This document shows positions 25,738 to 35,452 of a DNA stretch of 64,000 nucleotides, piece after piece. Every line of letters begins with the position of its first letter. Position 1 is the stretch's first letter. A model generated the notes under the pieces. It did not search any database. It was given only the letters and a program-made list of their open reading frames with translations, and was not told where the DNA came from. The DNA is from Chitinophaga eiseniae (lineage in GTDB: Bacteria > Bacteroidota > Bacteroidia > Chitinophagales > Chitinophagaceae), in assembly GCF_012641265.1 (NCBI RefSeq), contig NZ_JABAHZ010000001.1, forward strand, positions 1,683,446 through 1,747,445. Direction: 5' to 3'. The translations under genes were made by a program, and so were the position numbers.

Positions 25738-25774
25738 TTTCACGCCAGGAACACTTTGCATTCCTGGCGTGAAA
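25738..25774. terminator. Bidirectional terminator between msrB and the serine hydrolase gene
   Basis: TTTCACGCCAGGAA (25738-25751) pairs perfectly with TTCCTGGCGTGAAA (25761-25774) between convergent genes. Confidence 0.88.
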
Positions 25775-25789
25775 AATATACTCCCTGTT

Positions 25790-26980
25790 TTAATCCAGGA
25801 AGAGATCCAAAAACGTCTTCGCGAAACCGGACGCGGATATATGCCGGTTTAGATTGTTCCGGAAGGGATTAAACATCGTCAGCATGGGCATCGGGCTAAT
25901 GATATGATAAAATGGCCGGCTCAGGTCCTGCGAATTAGCCAGCACAATGAAAGCCAGGTCTTTCTCCGGCACTTTCACAAACAATGCCGAATAGCCTGTC
26001 CACCAGCCGGTATGCCATACCACCTTTACCCCTTTGTACTTACCTACAAACCATCCCAGTCCATATTGTATCTTTTTACCCTTTGGTGTAACATACTGCG
26101 TAAATGCCATCCGCCAGGTACTGTCTCCCAGAAACTTTCCCTGGTCAATAGCAGTAGAGTAAACCGCCAGATCAGCCACGGTGCTCATCAAACCTGCCGC
26201 TGGTCCGAAGCCATAATTGAAAGTAACCGGTACCAACTGCCCTTGCTTCCAGTCATAAGGCCGGGCTACTTTATGCAGGAAACTGTCTTTATCATAACCC
26301 GTTAAAGCAAAGCTGGCGCTATCATCTGTGCTAGGTACCGTATTCTTTAAACCCAGCGGCCTGATAACCTGTTGCATCAGCAGTTCCCCAAAGGTATGCC
26401 CCGATGCTTTTTCAATAGGTTTTTGCAGCTGGTTATACCAGGCGCCATTGTAACGGAACACATAACCTGGTTTAAAGCTATTGAGCGTATTACCCATGGC
26501 CGTGTGCGTGAGCAGGTGTTTCAGTTTGATCCGGGGATCACTTCCCCAGCGGGCTCCCAGGTTGATGCCATATTTACTGATAGGATCGTCCAGGCTTACC
26601 TTGCCGGCTTCCACCTGTTGCAGGAGGATAATGGAGCCAAAGGTTTTAGTGACGGAAGCTACCTGGTAAACCGTATTTTCATCGGGCACCGATTTCGTAG
26701 TTATGTTGGCGTAACCCAGTCCCGTCTTCCAGGCCAGCTGCCCGGCGTTGACAATGCCCACGGAAAGACCGGGGATATGATAGCGTTGTCGCAAGGTTTC
26801 CACTTGCTCAGCAAAAGCAGCCATCCGGGTGCTATGCCATACGGTGTCGGCAGCTGTAATTTTTTTTGTGGCAATACCGTTTTTTGAGGTGCGGCAGGCG
26901 AACAAACAAGTAGCGATCATCCCTAAAAGCGGAACGATTTTCCCCCGGAGCGTATCAGGACAAGCATTCATACGGATCAT
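25790..26980 (-). CDS. Serine hydrolase of the class C beta-lactamase fold, lipoprotein
   Basis: Protein of 396 aa with a lipobox ending LFAC (C29). SxxK is S109-K112 (SVTK), and RYNGAWYNQ supplies the Tyr-x-Asn-like second motif. KLKHLLTHTAMG and GYGLGWFVGKYKGVK-like segments are typical of Pfam beta-lactamase esterases/peptidases. HTGWWTGYS towards the end replaces the KTG triad. The substrate is unknown and the sequence gives no reason to call it a resistance enzyme. It is a single-gene unit, separate from the earlier serine hydrolase at 17.7 kb. Confidence 0.8.
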   Translation of the reverse strand: MIRMNACPDTLRGKIVPLLGMIATCLFACRTSKNGIATKKITAADTVWHSTRMAAFAEQVETLRQRYHIPGLSVGIVNAGQLAWKTGLGYANITTKSVPDENTVYQVASVTKTFGSIILLQQVEAGKVSLDDPISKYGINLGARWGSDPRIKLKHLLTHTAMGNTLNSFKPGYVFRYNGAWYNQLQKPIEKASGHTFGELLMQQVIRPLGLKNTVPSTDDSASFALTGYDKDSFLHKVARPYDWKQGQLVPVTFNYGFGPAAGLMSTVADLAVYSTAIDQGKFLGDSTWRMAFTQYVTPKGKKIQYGLGWFVGKYKGVKVVWHTGWWTGYSALFVKVPEKDLAFIVLANSQDLSRPFYHIISPMPMLTMFNPFRNNLNRHISASGFAKTFLDLFLD

Positions 26981-27048
26981 TCGTTTTCTGGTAAAAATCC
27001 CTGTTTATGGGCTGTTCACCTACTCATATCCGGATTTGAGCAAAGGAT

Positions 27049-28158
27049 TTAAGAAATTTCCAGCGACTTTTTTCGAAACTCGGAGGGCGACATGCCCGTG
27101 AGTTGTTTGAATACCCGTTGAAAAGTAGCGGGAGAAGCAAAACCACAATCGTATGCGATGCCGGCAAAAGTCAGTTGTGCGGCATCCTCCTGTAATACCT
27201 TTTCTTTAAACAGGGCTACGCGGTAGCCGTTTACGTACTCGTTAAAATTTTTATGCAGATGCTGGTTGAGTACCGCCGATATGGTTTTGGGCGGAATTCC
27301 CGTATGTTGCGACATTACCTGTAAGGTCAATTCCGTGTTCAGGTACAGGCGGTCGTCTTCCATCGCTTTGGTGAGCTGTACCAGGGCCGTATCGATGGTT
27401 GCCGCCGGCAACGGCGTGTCATTTTTTGGAGTGGCAATTTGTTGCTGATGGGAAATAATATATCCTTTTATACCCAGCCAGTAAATCAGTATCGTTAGTG
27501 GAATATAAACTGGGTACCAGTCCAACTTTTCGAGCACCAGGTCTGTATAGCGCGGTATTACATAAGGCACCAGGTATAGCAGCCAGATACCTTCAAATAT
27601 GGCCATGGCCCATAGCAACTGCCGTAGCCATCCCGTGCCGGTTACCGGCTTATTGGCGGCGAGCCACCGAAATGATAACAACGTATAAAATGCCAGGGAA
27701 GCCCAGCGTGGAATATCGGCATACACATTATAGGTATCGATGAAAATGCCCCAGGGACCGGGCTTGTTCCTGAGCGCGCCTGTCAGCACACCTGTTACAA
27801 AGATAACGCTGGTCAGCGATGGTACTACGTCGATCAGCATGGGCAGGAATTGTAACCGCTCCATGCGGCCCATCTTAAATGCCGGATCTGTAAAGGCTTT
27901 TACATAAAAATAAAGCAACGGGCCAAATCCCATCCCTGTGATCAGCGGAAGAAAATTGGCGATGAAGACCAGCCAGCGGGAGCCAAACCAATTCGTTTCC
28001 CAGGCATATAAGGCGAAACTGGCCATGGCCATCAAAAAAATAAACGCCGACAACAAGCGGTTGGCCGTACGCCGTTTATCCGTGAAAAATAATATTCCAC
28101 TGACGATGAAGCCCTGTATTGCTCCCAATAAAATGATGGTATGAAATAAGCCCTTCAT
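27049..28158 (-). CDS. AraC-family regulator with N-terminal membrane domain
   Basis: Protein of 369 aa. The first about 230 residues contain seven hydrophobic segments (IILLGAIQGFIVSGILFF through IPLTILIYWLGIKGYII). The last 100 form an AraC-type DNA-binding domain (LQVMSQHTGIPPKTISAVL, FAGIAYDCGFASPATFQRVF, GMSPSEFRKKSLE). This membrane-anchored design is common in Bacteroidota and suggests sensing at the inner membrane. It is adjacent to, and transcribed in the same direction as, the serine hydrolase gene 68 bp downstream, a possible target. Confidence 0.8.
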   Translation of the reverse strand: MKGLFHTIILLGAIQGFIVSGILFFTDKRRTANRLLSAFIFLMAMASFALYAWETNWFGSRWLVFIANFLPLITGMGFGPLLYFYVKAFTDPAFKMGRMERLQFLPMLIDVVPSLTSVIFVTGVLTGALRNKPGPWGIFIDTYNVYADIPRWASLAFYTLLSFRWLAANKPVTGTGWLRQLLWAMAIFEGIWLLYLVPYVIPRYTDLVLEKLDWYPVYIPLTILIYWLGIKGYIISHQQQIATPKNDTPLPAATIDTALVQLTKAMEDDRLYLNTELTLQVMSQHTGIPPKTISAVLNQHLHKNFNEYVNGYRVALFKEKVLQEDAAQLTFAGIAYDCGFASPATFQRVFKQLTGMSPSEFRKKSLEIS

Positions 28159-28225
28159 ATAACTCCGTGGTTTCCATTATTCACCAAAATAAGATAAAAT
28201 ATGGTTTTATGCAGGGGGCGGGCAC

Positions 28226-28489
28226 TTAAAAAAACTTCTCCACCGTGAGCCCATAGGTCATCAGCAGGTTTTCACGATCAGTACGATTCAGTTTATTATA
28301 CACCATGGCAGCGGTAATGCTCAGCCAGGAACGGAGCTTGACAGACAGGCCATTGTTACACTTGATAATATAGTCGTTGCCGTTAGTCAGCGAGTTTTGC
28401 ACATAGTTGTGCGCCTTCCGGCACACCATATTCCAGACGTGTGCCTGAACCTATCTTGCATAGTTATCCCGAAAAATGGTATTGATCAT
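28226..28489 (-). pseudogene. Remnant of a DUF481-type outer-membrane protein gene
   Basis: The C-terminal strand pattern (NSLTNGNDYIIKCNNGLSVKLRSWLSIT, then YNKLNRTDRENLLMTYGLTVEKFF) looks like the end of a DUF481/outer-membrane barrel protein. The same frame extends upstream to an ATG at 28489 but is broken by an in-frame TAG at 28451-28453. The rest of the gene is absent, since the divergent epimerase gene begins at 28563. It is probably a decayed fragment and not expressed as protein. Confidence 0.5.
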
Positions 28490-28562
28490 GAAAAAATAAA
28501 AAATTTTAGAGATCTTAGGCGGTCTGTATTCCTTTTGCTAAAACTACGTAACAACCATTTTT

Positions 28563-29402
28563 ATGTCGACAAGAAGAAATTTCCTTTTACAAACGGCCCT
28601 GGGAATGGCTGCTACCACTATGGGGCCGCTGGCAGCCACCGCAGCGGTTTCCGGCCGCAGCGACAAGGCACAACTCCCGGTAGGCATGGCAGGATATACC
28701 TTTGCCAAATTCAACCTCGACCAGGCGATTGCTATCATGAACCGGGTGAATATCAAAAATATTTCGGTGAAAGACATTCAACTGCCGCTTAACAGCAGTG
28801 AAGAAAAGATCAAAGAAGTACTGGGGAAATTTTCCGCTGCCGGCATCCATGTATATGCGGTAGGCGTTATTTACATGAAAACGAAGCAGGCGGTAGACGA
28901 GGCCTTCGAATATGCCAGGCGGGTGGGTGTTCCGCTGATCGTAGGCGTACCTACCCCCGATTTACTGGATTATACGGAAGAGAAAATCAAAACCTATAAT
29001 ATCCGGCTCGCCGTACACAACCACGGGCCTGAAGATGCGCTCTATCCCGGGCCTAAAAACGCGTACGACCTCATCAAAAACCGGGATCCACGCCTGGGCC
29101 TTTGCCTTGACATTGGCCACGCCACCCGGGCCGGAGAAGCACCTGACAAAGCCGTACTGGCGTATAAAAACAGGATCTTCGACCTGCATATCAAAGATGT
29201 GAGCGCTGCCGCCAAAGATGGGAAAGCCATTGAACTTGGCAGAGGCGTGATCGATTTTAAAAAGCTGGTAGGTGCACTGGATAAAATCAATTACCAGGGT
29301 GTATGCAGTATAGAATATGAAAAAGATATGAGTGATCCGCTGCCGGGCATCGCCGAATCGGCGGGCTATTTCCGGGGTGTGATCCATGCGCTCAATAGCT
29401 AA
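28563..29402 (+). CDS. TIM-barrel sugar phosphate isomerase/epimerase-like protein, Tat-exported
   Basis: Protein of 279 aa with a twin-arginine signal (STRRNFLLQTALGMAATTMGP, cleavage near AATAA). The barrel is the AP-endonuclease-2/xylose-isomerase-like family: IRLAVHNHGPED, LGLCLDIGHATRAGE and HIKDVSA carry the metal-binding His, Glu and Asp residues. The closing strand is YQGVCSIEYE. Relatives isomerise or epimerise sugars, and exported versions act in the periplasm. The specific reaction cannot be deduced. It is single and convergent with the efflux operon. Confidence 0.78.
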   Translation: MSTRRNFLLQTALGMAATTMGPLAATAAVSGRSDKAQLPVGMAGYTFAKFNLDQAIAIMNRVNIKNISVKDIQLPLNSSEEKIKEVLGKFSAAGIHVYAVGVIYMKTKQAVDEAFEYARRVGVPLIVGVPTPDLLDYTEEKIKTYNIRLAVHNHGPEDALYPGPKNAYDLIKNRDPRLGLCLDIGHATRAGEAPDKAVLAYKNRIFDLHIKDVSAAAKDGKAIELGRGVIDFKKLVGALDKINYQGVCSIEYEKDMSDPLPGIAESAGYFRGVIHALNS

Positions 29403-29409
29403 ACAAAAA

Positions 29410-29437
29410 GGGACCGCCTGTATAAACAGGCAGTCCC
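29410..29437 (-). terminator. Terminator of the efflux operon
   Basis: GGGAC (29410-29414) and GCCTG (29416-29420) pair with CAGGC (29427-29431) and GTCCC (29433-29437) around one mismatch. The A-rich tract at 29401-29409 gives the U-tail on the minus strand. Confidence 0.75.
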
Positions 29438-29455
29438 TGCATTCATCACTATCTA

Positions 29456-30577
29456 CTATTTCAATTTTACGTTAGCTACGGCGCTATCCCTCACTTCTTC
29501 TCCGGCAGTGGTAATCAGCGTATCGCCTTCTTTCAGATCACCGAATACTTCGGTTTTACCATTGTCGCTGCGGCCCGTGGTAACGGGCACCCACTTTGTT
29601 TTGTTGTTTTCTACCCGGATCACATATACACCTTTCGATGAATTGAGTACTGCGCTGGAAGGTACCAGGAAGTTGTTGCCATTACCATTGAGCGGGATGG
29701 CCACTTCTGCCACCATGCCGGGCAACAGGGCTTTGTCGTTGTTCGCTACATCTATTTCGATGTGCTGGGAGCGGAGCTTGCGATCCAGCGCGCCGGCCAG
29801 GCGGATCACCTTCCCGGTAAACTGTTTACCAGTCAGCGATTTCACGGTAAATTTCACTTCACTCTGGTTATCCAGGTAGCTGGTATACGCTTCCGGTACG
29901 CTCACTACCAATCTCAATTTCTTTTGTTCCTGTAAAGTGAAGATGGGCATTTCGGAGCCTTTACCGGAAGGGCCTACATAGGCGCCTGCGCTCACATTAC
30001 GTGCGGTGATCACACCGCTGAAGGGAGCGCGTATTTCCAGGTAGTTGCGGTTGTCGCCTACTTCGCGGTGAGCAGCCCTGGCAGCCTCGAGTTGCGCCAG
30101 GTCTGATTTCTGACGGGCAAAAGCCAGGTCCAGGTCATTCTGCGATACGGTACCAGGCGTTTTGCTGGTTTCCAGCAGGCGATCATAGGTAGCTTTGCTC
30201 GACAAATAAATCGCTTCCTGCGATTTTAAACGCGACTCCGCACCGGAGAGCTGCGAGTTGATTTCAGGTGCTTCCATGGTCACCAGCAGCTGGCCGGCGC
30301 TCACCTCCGTACCCACATCGGCATATAGTTTTTTGATAAAGCTGTTTACTTTGGCGTAAAGGTCCACCTGCTGGAAGGCCACCAGCTCCCCGGGAATACG
30401 TATAGAAGATGAGATGGCTCCTTTTTCCAGGGAGAAAGCGGACAATGCAGGAGCCGGCGCCACTGCAGCAGCGCCGGATTTTTCGTCTTTGGCCCCGGAT
30501 TCACTGCAGCTGTACAATGCCACGGCAATACTTGTCAGCAACAGGAAAGAAATCGAGATACGGAAACCGCTGTTCAT
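29456..30577 (-). CDS. RND efflux periplasmic adaptor subunit (HlyD/MFP family), lipoprotein
   Basis: Protein of 373 aa with a lipobox ending LYSC (C24), anchoring it in the membrane facing the periplasm. It shows the MFP order: first barrel/lipoyl strand (SSIRIPGELVAFQQVDLYAKV), an alpha-helical hairpin (residues about 100-165), the returning lipoyl half (EIRAPFSGVITARNVSAGAYV), and a beta-barrel and membrane-proximal domain. It links the inner-membrane RND pump to the outer-membrane channel. It is third in the tolC-RND-MFP operon. The export substrate is unknown. Confidence 0.86.
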   Translation of the reverse strand: MNSGFRISISFLLLTSIAVALYSCSESGAKDEKSGAAAVAPAPALSAFSLEKGAISSSIRIPGELVAFQQVDLYAKVNSFIKKLYADVGTEVSAGQLLVTMEAPEINSQLSGAESRLKSQEAIYLSSKATYDRLLETSKTPGTVSQNDLDLAFARQKSDLAQLEAARAAHREVGDNRNYLEIRAPFSGVITARNVSAGAYVGPSGKGSEMPIFTLQEQKKLRLVVSVPEAYTSYLDNQSEVKFTVKSLTGKQFTGKVIRLAGALDRKLRSQHIEIDVANNDKALLPGMVAEVAIPLNGNGNNFLVPSSAVLNSSKGVYVIRVENNKTKWVPVTTGRSDNGKTEVFGDLKEGDTLITTAGEEVRDSAVANVKLK

Positions 30578-30618
30578 ATATTATATTTTAATAGCAATTA
30601 GATGAATGATGATTGATT

Positions 30619-33600
30619 TTATGCCTTATCGTCTTCAGAAGGAATGTAGTGAATACTTTCTTCATCTCTCGGATGCAGCGATACGCTTTGTGTGGTGGTC
30701 TTTCCTTGTCCCCAGGCAAATGCCAGCGGTAAAATAAACAAGGCAGCAAAAGTAGAGGCTACGAGTCCCCCGATAACAGCTCTACCCAGGGGAGATGACT
30801 GATCGCCTGCTTCTCCCATACCACTCGCCATCGGTATCATACCTACCACCATGGCCATGGCGGTCATTACAATGGGGCGTAAACGCAGTGCAGCCGCTTC
30901 TGTGGCAGATAACAAAGCATCGCCATTATGTTTTCTCAACTGCTCTGCATTCGTGATCAGTAACACTGCATTGGAAATCGATACCCCTACCGACATGATC
31001 ATGCCCATGTAGGATTGCAGGTTGAGGGTAGACCGGCACAGCATCAGCAATGCGAGGGAGCCCAGCAGCACGGCAGGCACGGTGGCCAACACAATGCCCG
31101 ATACTTTGAACGACTGGAAATTGGCCGCCAGCATCAGGAAGATCACTGCAATGGCTACAATCAATCCGCCCTGTAAACTATCGAGCGTATCGCCAAGGGT
31201 GGTACTGAGCCCAATCATTTCTACGTTCAGTCCCCGCGGTAATGGTCCCAACGCCGCAATGGCCTGTTTTACGCCGGCAGCGGCACTGCCGAGATCTTTA
31301 TTATTCAGATTGGCGGTGACCGTCATCATCGGCATAGCGCCCAGGTTATCTACTTCGCCATAGGTGGTATCGACCGACAACGTAGCTACGTCGCTCAGCA
31401 CGGGCCTGGAGGCATTTTTCAGTACAGGAATCTCCCCTATCTCCTCTTTGCTGTTCATCTTGTTTTCCGGTACCTGTACCTGCACGTTATAGCTCAGTCC
31501 GGCTTTTTCATCTACCCAGATATTTTTTTCCGTTAAACGGGAAGAAGAGGTAGAAGCAATCAGGGAGCGGGTTACATCGCTTACATCCACGCCCAGCTGG
31601 GCTGCCCGGATACGGTCGATATTTACATTGATAGAAGGATATTTAATAGACTGGCCGAACTGCACATCGCGAAGGTAAGACAGCTGTTTCAGCTGGTCGA
31701 CCAGTTTCTGCGCATACTGCTCTCCTAATTTACGGTCGCGGCCCGAAAACCTTACCTCTATAGGTGTGGGCGAGCCCTGGCTGAGGATTTTGTCGGTGAG
31801 TTCTATCGGCTCAAACGACAGCATCATCTGCGGATCAATGGCCCTGGCCTTTTCACGGATCTTATCTTTCAGCTGTTCCAGGTTGGTTTTATAATGTTCG
31901 TTCAGCGACACCTGTAATACTGCTTCGTGCGGACCGGCCATCCACAGGAAGATGGGTGCCGTAGAAAACAGTTGCGGGTGCATACCTATATATGCCGACG
32001 TGATGGATACATTTTCCTTCCCGACGATATTGTTGATGCCATCGAGCAGTTTCATGGTTTGCTCCTCTGTGCGCTCAATACGTGTACCATCCGGCACCCG
32101 CATTCTCACCTGGAATTGGCTGCCGTTCACTTTAGGCAACACATCCCTTCCTATGCCCGACAGCAGCAATACCACAACACCGCATACGATCACCAGGTAG
32201 CCGATCACAATAGGCCTGCGGTAAGGCATCATCCGGCCAATGAAGCGCAGGTAGCGGTTGCGCAGGCGTTCAAAGCGACTGATCTTTCCATCGCGATTGC
32301 TGTCAGCTCTTTCTACCAATACTTTCTTCTGCTCCCAGGTATCTTTTTCTCCGGCTAATCCTGTGGCGGCAAACTCTTCTGCGTCGGTCATTTCCCCGCC
32401 GTCTGCCTTTTTATGATGTTTCACCTTCATGATCCAGTTGGCCATGATAGGTACAAAAGTTTGCGCCAGGAAGTAAGAAATGATCATACTGAAACCGATG
32501 GCCAGCGCCAGTGGCAGGAACAGGGAGCCAGGAATACCGCCCATGGTAAATGCCGGTGCAAACACTGCCAGGATACAGAACAGGATCAGCAACTTAGGGA
32601 AAGCTATTTCCTGGCAGGCATCCCAGATAGCCAGGGCCTTGGGTTTCCCCATATCGAGATGCTGGTGGATATTTTCTATCGTTACCGTACTTTCATCTAC
32701 CAGGATACCGATGGCCAGCGCCAGCCCGCTGAGGGTCATGATATTAATGGTTTGCCCGGTGAGATTGAGAAACAGTACGGCCGAAATAATGGAAGTAGGA
32801 ATGGTAAGGATCACGATCAGCGCGCCCCTGGGGTCGCCCAGGAACAACAACACCATCAGGCCCGTAAGAATAGCGCCTATCGTACCTTCTGTGAGCAGGC
32901 TCTTTACGGAGTTGATCACATAAGTCGATTGATCAAATTCATAACTCAGGTTCACATCGTCCGGCAGCTGCGCCTTCATTTTAGGCAATGCCTTTTTGAG
33001 TCGCTGTACCACTTCCCAGGTAGAAGCATCGGCACTTTTGGCGATACTCAGGTATACTGAGCGACGGCCATTGACCAGGGCATAGCCCGCGGTGACGTCG
33101 GCCCCATCTTCTACGGTAGCTACGTCGCGCAGGTAGAGGTTAGATACATCTCCCTTAAACAAAGGTATATTTTCAAAGTCCTTTACATTACGGATGGTGG
33201 TATTGGCGGGTGTGATATAGTTATTGTTGCCGATACGCACATTCCCGGAGGGGGCGGTCTGGTTATTGAGCCGCAGCGCTTCCACCAGCTGATCAGGCGT
33301 CATATTGTGCTGGCGCAGCAGCTCAGGATCAGCTTTGATAACGACCGTACGCATATTACCCCCGAAAGGCGTAGAGCCGATTAAACCGGGGATAGACGTA
33401 AAGGACGAACGTACATATACGTTGGCCAGGTCGAGCAGTTCGTTGTTGCTGCGCTTATCGCTGCTGAGTACGAGCTGTCCTACCGGCAAAGTAGAGGCAT
33501 CGAAGCGGATAATAAATGGCGGGTTGGAGCCCGGTGGAAAGATGGCCTGGATCCTGTTGGAAAAGGCGCTTACCTCCGCTGCTGCCTGGGCCATGTTGGT

Positions 33601-33894
33601 ACCGGGATAGAAGTTGATCTTCATCAGGGTAAGGCCCTGGATATTCTTTGTTTCGATACTTTTTACCCCGTTTACAAACAGGAATATATTGATGTACTGT
33701 TTAGCAAAGAAAGACTCCATCTGCTTGGGCGTGTATCCGCCGAAAGGATGGGATACGTAGATCACCGGCATGTCCAGCTTTGGGAAGATGTCGATCTTAA
33801 TCGTATTCACCGCTTTTATCCCAAAGAAGAACAGGCCGGCCACCAGCACCAGGATAGTAATAGGTTTTTTTAATGCAAAACTGATTAAGTTCAT
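30619..33894 (-). CDS. RND efflux pump, inner-membrane subunit, with cytoplasmic EF-hand-like loop
   Basis: Protein of 1091 aa, slightly longer than the typical 1020-1050 aa. It has the RND layout: TM1 at residues 10-30, a porter domain (about 40-330), TM2-6, then TM7 and a second porter domain and TM8-12. Hydrophobe-type RND signatures are present, such as GLALAIGILVDESTVTIENI. The loop between TM6 and TM7 is long and basic and contains D531 to E542, a sequence that fits the canonical EF-hand loop. It uses proton motive force to expel a substrate. It is the middle gene of the operon, with the TolC gene upstream and the adaptor gene downstream. Confidence 0.85.
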   Translation of the reverse strand: MNLISFALKKPITILVLVAGLFFFGIKAVNTIKIDIFPKLDMPVIYVSHPFGGYTPKQMESFFAKQYINIFLFVNGVKSIETKNIQGLTLMKINFYPGTNMAQAAAEVSAFSNRIQAIFPPGSNPPFIIRFDASTLPVGQLVLSSDKRSNNELLDLANVYVRSSFTSIPGLIGSTPFGGNMRTVVIKADPELLRQHNMTPDQLVEALRLNNQTAPSGNVRIGNNNYITPANTTIRNVKDFENIPLFKGDVSNLYLRDVATVEDGADVTAGYALVNGRRSVYLSIAKSADASTWEVVQRLKKALPKMKAQLPDDVNLSYEFDQSTYVINSVKSLLTEGTIGAILTGLMVLLFLGDPRGALIVILTIPTSIISAVLFLNLTGQTINIMTLSGLALAIGILVDESTVTIENIHQHLDMGKPKALAIWDACQEIAFPKLLILFCILAVFAPAFTMGGIPGSLFLPLALAIGFSMIISYFLAQTFVPIMANWIMKVKHHKKADGGEMTDAEEFAATGLAGEKDTWEQKKVLVERADSNRDGKISRFERLRNRYLRFIGRMMPYRRPIVIGYLVIVCGVVVLLLSGIGRDVLPKVNGSQFQVRMRVPDGTRIERTEEQTMKLLDGINNIVGKENVSITSAYIGMHPQLFSTAPIFLWMAGPHEAVLQVSLNEHYKTNLEQLKDKIREKARAIDPQMMLSFEPIELTDKILSQGSPTPIEVRFSGRDRKLGEQYAQKLVDQLKQLSYLRDVQFGQSIKYPSINVNIDRIRAAQLGVDVSDVTRSLIASTSSSRLTEKNIWVDEKAGLSYNVQVQVPENKMNSKEEIGEIPVLKNASRPVLSDVATLSVDTTYGEVDNLGAMPMMTVTANLNNKDLGSAAAGVKQAIAALGPLPRGLNVEMIGLSTTLGDTLDSLQGGLIVAIAVIFLMLAANFQSFKVSGIVLATVPAVLLGSLALLMLCRSTLNLQSYMGMIMSVGVSISNAVLLITNAEQLRKHNGDALLSATEAAALRLRPIVMTAMAMVVGMIPMASGMGEAGDQSSPLGRAVIGGLVASTFAALFILPLAFAWGQGKTTTQSVSLHPRDEESIHYIPSEDDKA

Positions 33895-33948
33895 GGTAAT
33901 GATAAGTTGATAAATAAAGCCCTCAAGGGCGTCCGTTTAACGAAAGCG

Positions 33949-35331
33949 TTAATTCTCAAATATGCTAAAATCACCTGCAGCGGCGGCTTTCAGCAGCAAT
34001 GCCTGCCATACGTTGCTATAGGCAATATCTTTATCTGTTTCTGCCCTGATGAGCACATACAAAGCCTGGGTAACGTCCACCAGGTTGGTTAACCCGTTTT
34101 TATACAATACCGATTTCTGGAGATAGGCATCAGAAGCGGCTTTCACCTGCACCGGTACTTCGCGGTAGTTGTCGAGCGCATTCTTTATTTTCTTATCTGA
34201 GAGATCGAGCTGTGCGTGAATTTGCTGATTGGCCAGTTCATATTCGTATTGTAATCCTTTACTGATCTGTTGTTGCGACCTTACCTGCCGTGAAATGCGG
34301 AAAGGTTGGGTAATGTTCCAGGTAACACCTAATCCCAGCAGGTAGTTGGTGCGGGTAGGATTCACCCCATCCCAGTAGCCGTGCGAATAATCGTTTTGAT
34401 TGGTGACATAACCGGCGCCAAAACCGGAACCCCTGGTCTGCAATACGCCTACCAGCGTAAACGCAGGGTAGTAAAAGGTTTTAGCGTATTTCGATTGTTC
34501 ATCGCTCAGGGCAATACGGCTTTTATACCATTGCAGTATTGGGTGATTGTCCAGGCTAAGGGTATCTGACGGGATGGCCGGGATGCGCGACATATAAGTG
34601 GTGTCCAGTGTAAATTCCTGTGGCGGAATGCCCAGGAGTTGCGCCAGCTCATTACTTTGGGTTTGTTCAAAATCTTTCGCCTTTGTGAGGGCAATTCTTG
34701 CGCTGGAATATTCGGCATTGGCCTGCGATGAATCTACACCGGCAATGAGACCGTTGAGTACACGGGTGCGTACCACCCGGCGAATGGTATCCGCCCTATC
34801 GAGGTTTTCCTGGTAAGAGCGCGTGAGTTGTTGCGCTGCCACCAGGTTTAAATAAGTGGCCGCCACTTTTACTTTGTGCTTAAAAATCTCCTGTTGCCAA
34901 TCTTTATCGTTCTGTGTAGCGGCCGCTAATGCAGTTTTTACTTTTTCTTTGGCTCTGCCGAAGGCAAAGAAGTCCCAGTTAATATTAGTAAGGTATAATG
35001 CGCCGAAAGCGGCATTCCAATTCTGATGATCCAGTGCCGGACCCGCCGAAGCTGCCGCGAGACCGCCAAATCCATACATAGGACCATTTTGGCCGTTGAT
35101 AGTACCGTAATCCTGTTGGGCTGACAAGTTCAGGTTGGGCAGGTAATCACGGCGGGCCTGGGATACCTGTTCCCGGGAAGCCGCTGTGTAGCTGGCTTTG
35201 GCTTTGATAGTACCGTAGTTGGCAATAGCGGTATCGATCGCCTGTTTAAGGGTAAAGACCTGTTGAGCATAGGCACTGTATCCTGAAGATACCAGCACTG
35301 CTGCCAACAGCAAATGTTTCTTACTCCACAT
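33949..35331 (-). CDS. TolC-family outer-membrane efflux channel
   Basis: Protein of 460 aa with a signal peptide (LLLAAVLVSSGYSAYAQ). It has two repeated helical-coil halves typical of TolC, seen as FTLKQAIDTAIANYGTIKAK near the start and the FRISRQVRSQQQ and YLQKSVLYKNGLTNLVDVTQALY regions later. It forms the outer-membrane exit duct for the RND pump. It is the first gene of the three-gene operon, and 54 bp separate it from the pump gene. Confidence 0.85.
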   Translation of the reverse strand: MWSKKHLLLAAVLVSSGYSAYAQQVFTLKQAIDTAIANYGTIKAKASYTAASREQVSQARRDYLPNLNLSAQQDYGTINGQNGPMYGFGGLAAASAGPALDHQNWNAAFGALYLTNINWDFFAFGRAKEKVKTALAAATQNDKDWQQEIFKHKVKVAATYLNLVAAQQLTRSYQENLDRADTIRRVVRTRVLNGLIAGVDSSQANAEYSSARIALTKAKDFEQTQSNELAQLLGIPPQEFTLDTTYMSRIPAIPSDTLSLDNHPILQWYKSRIALSDEQSKYAKTFYYPAFTLVGVLQTRGSGFGAGYVTNQNDYSHGYWDGVNPTRTNYLLGLGVTWNITQPFRISRQVRSQQQISKGLQYEYELANQQIHAQLDLSDKKIKNALDNYREVPVQVKAASDAYLQKSVLYKNGLTNLVDVTQALYVLIRAETDKDIAYSNVWQALLLKAAAAGDFSIFEN

Positions 35332-35452
35332 GAATGATTAGATTTTACAGTTGAAACATCCTGAGGGATATCCAACCACAAAATGACTGTATCATTTTGA
35401 AGTAAACTTGAAGGAAAATACAGAATTCAGATTTTTTTCGTGAGAAGGAATA

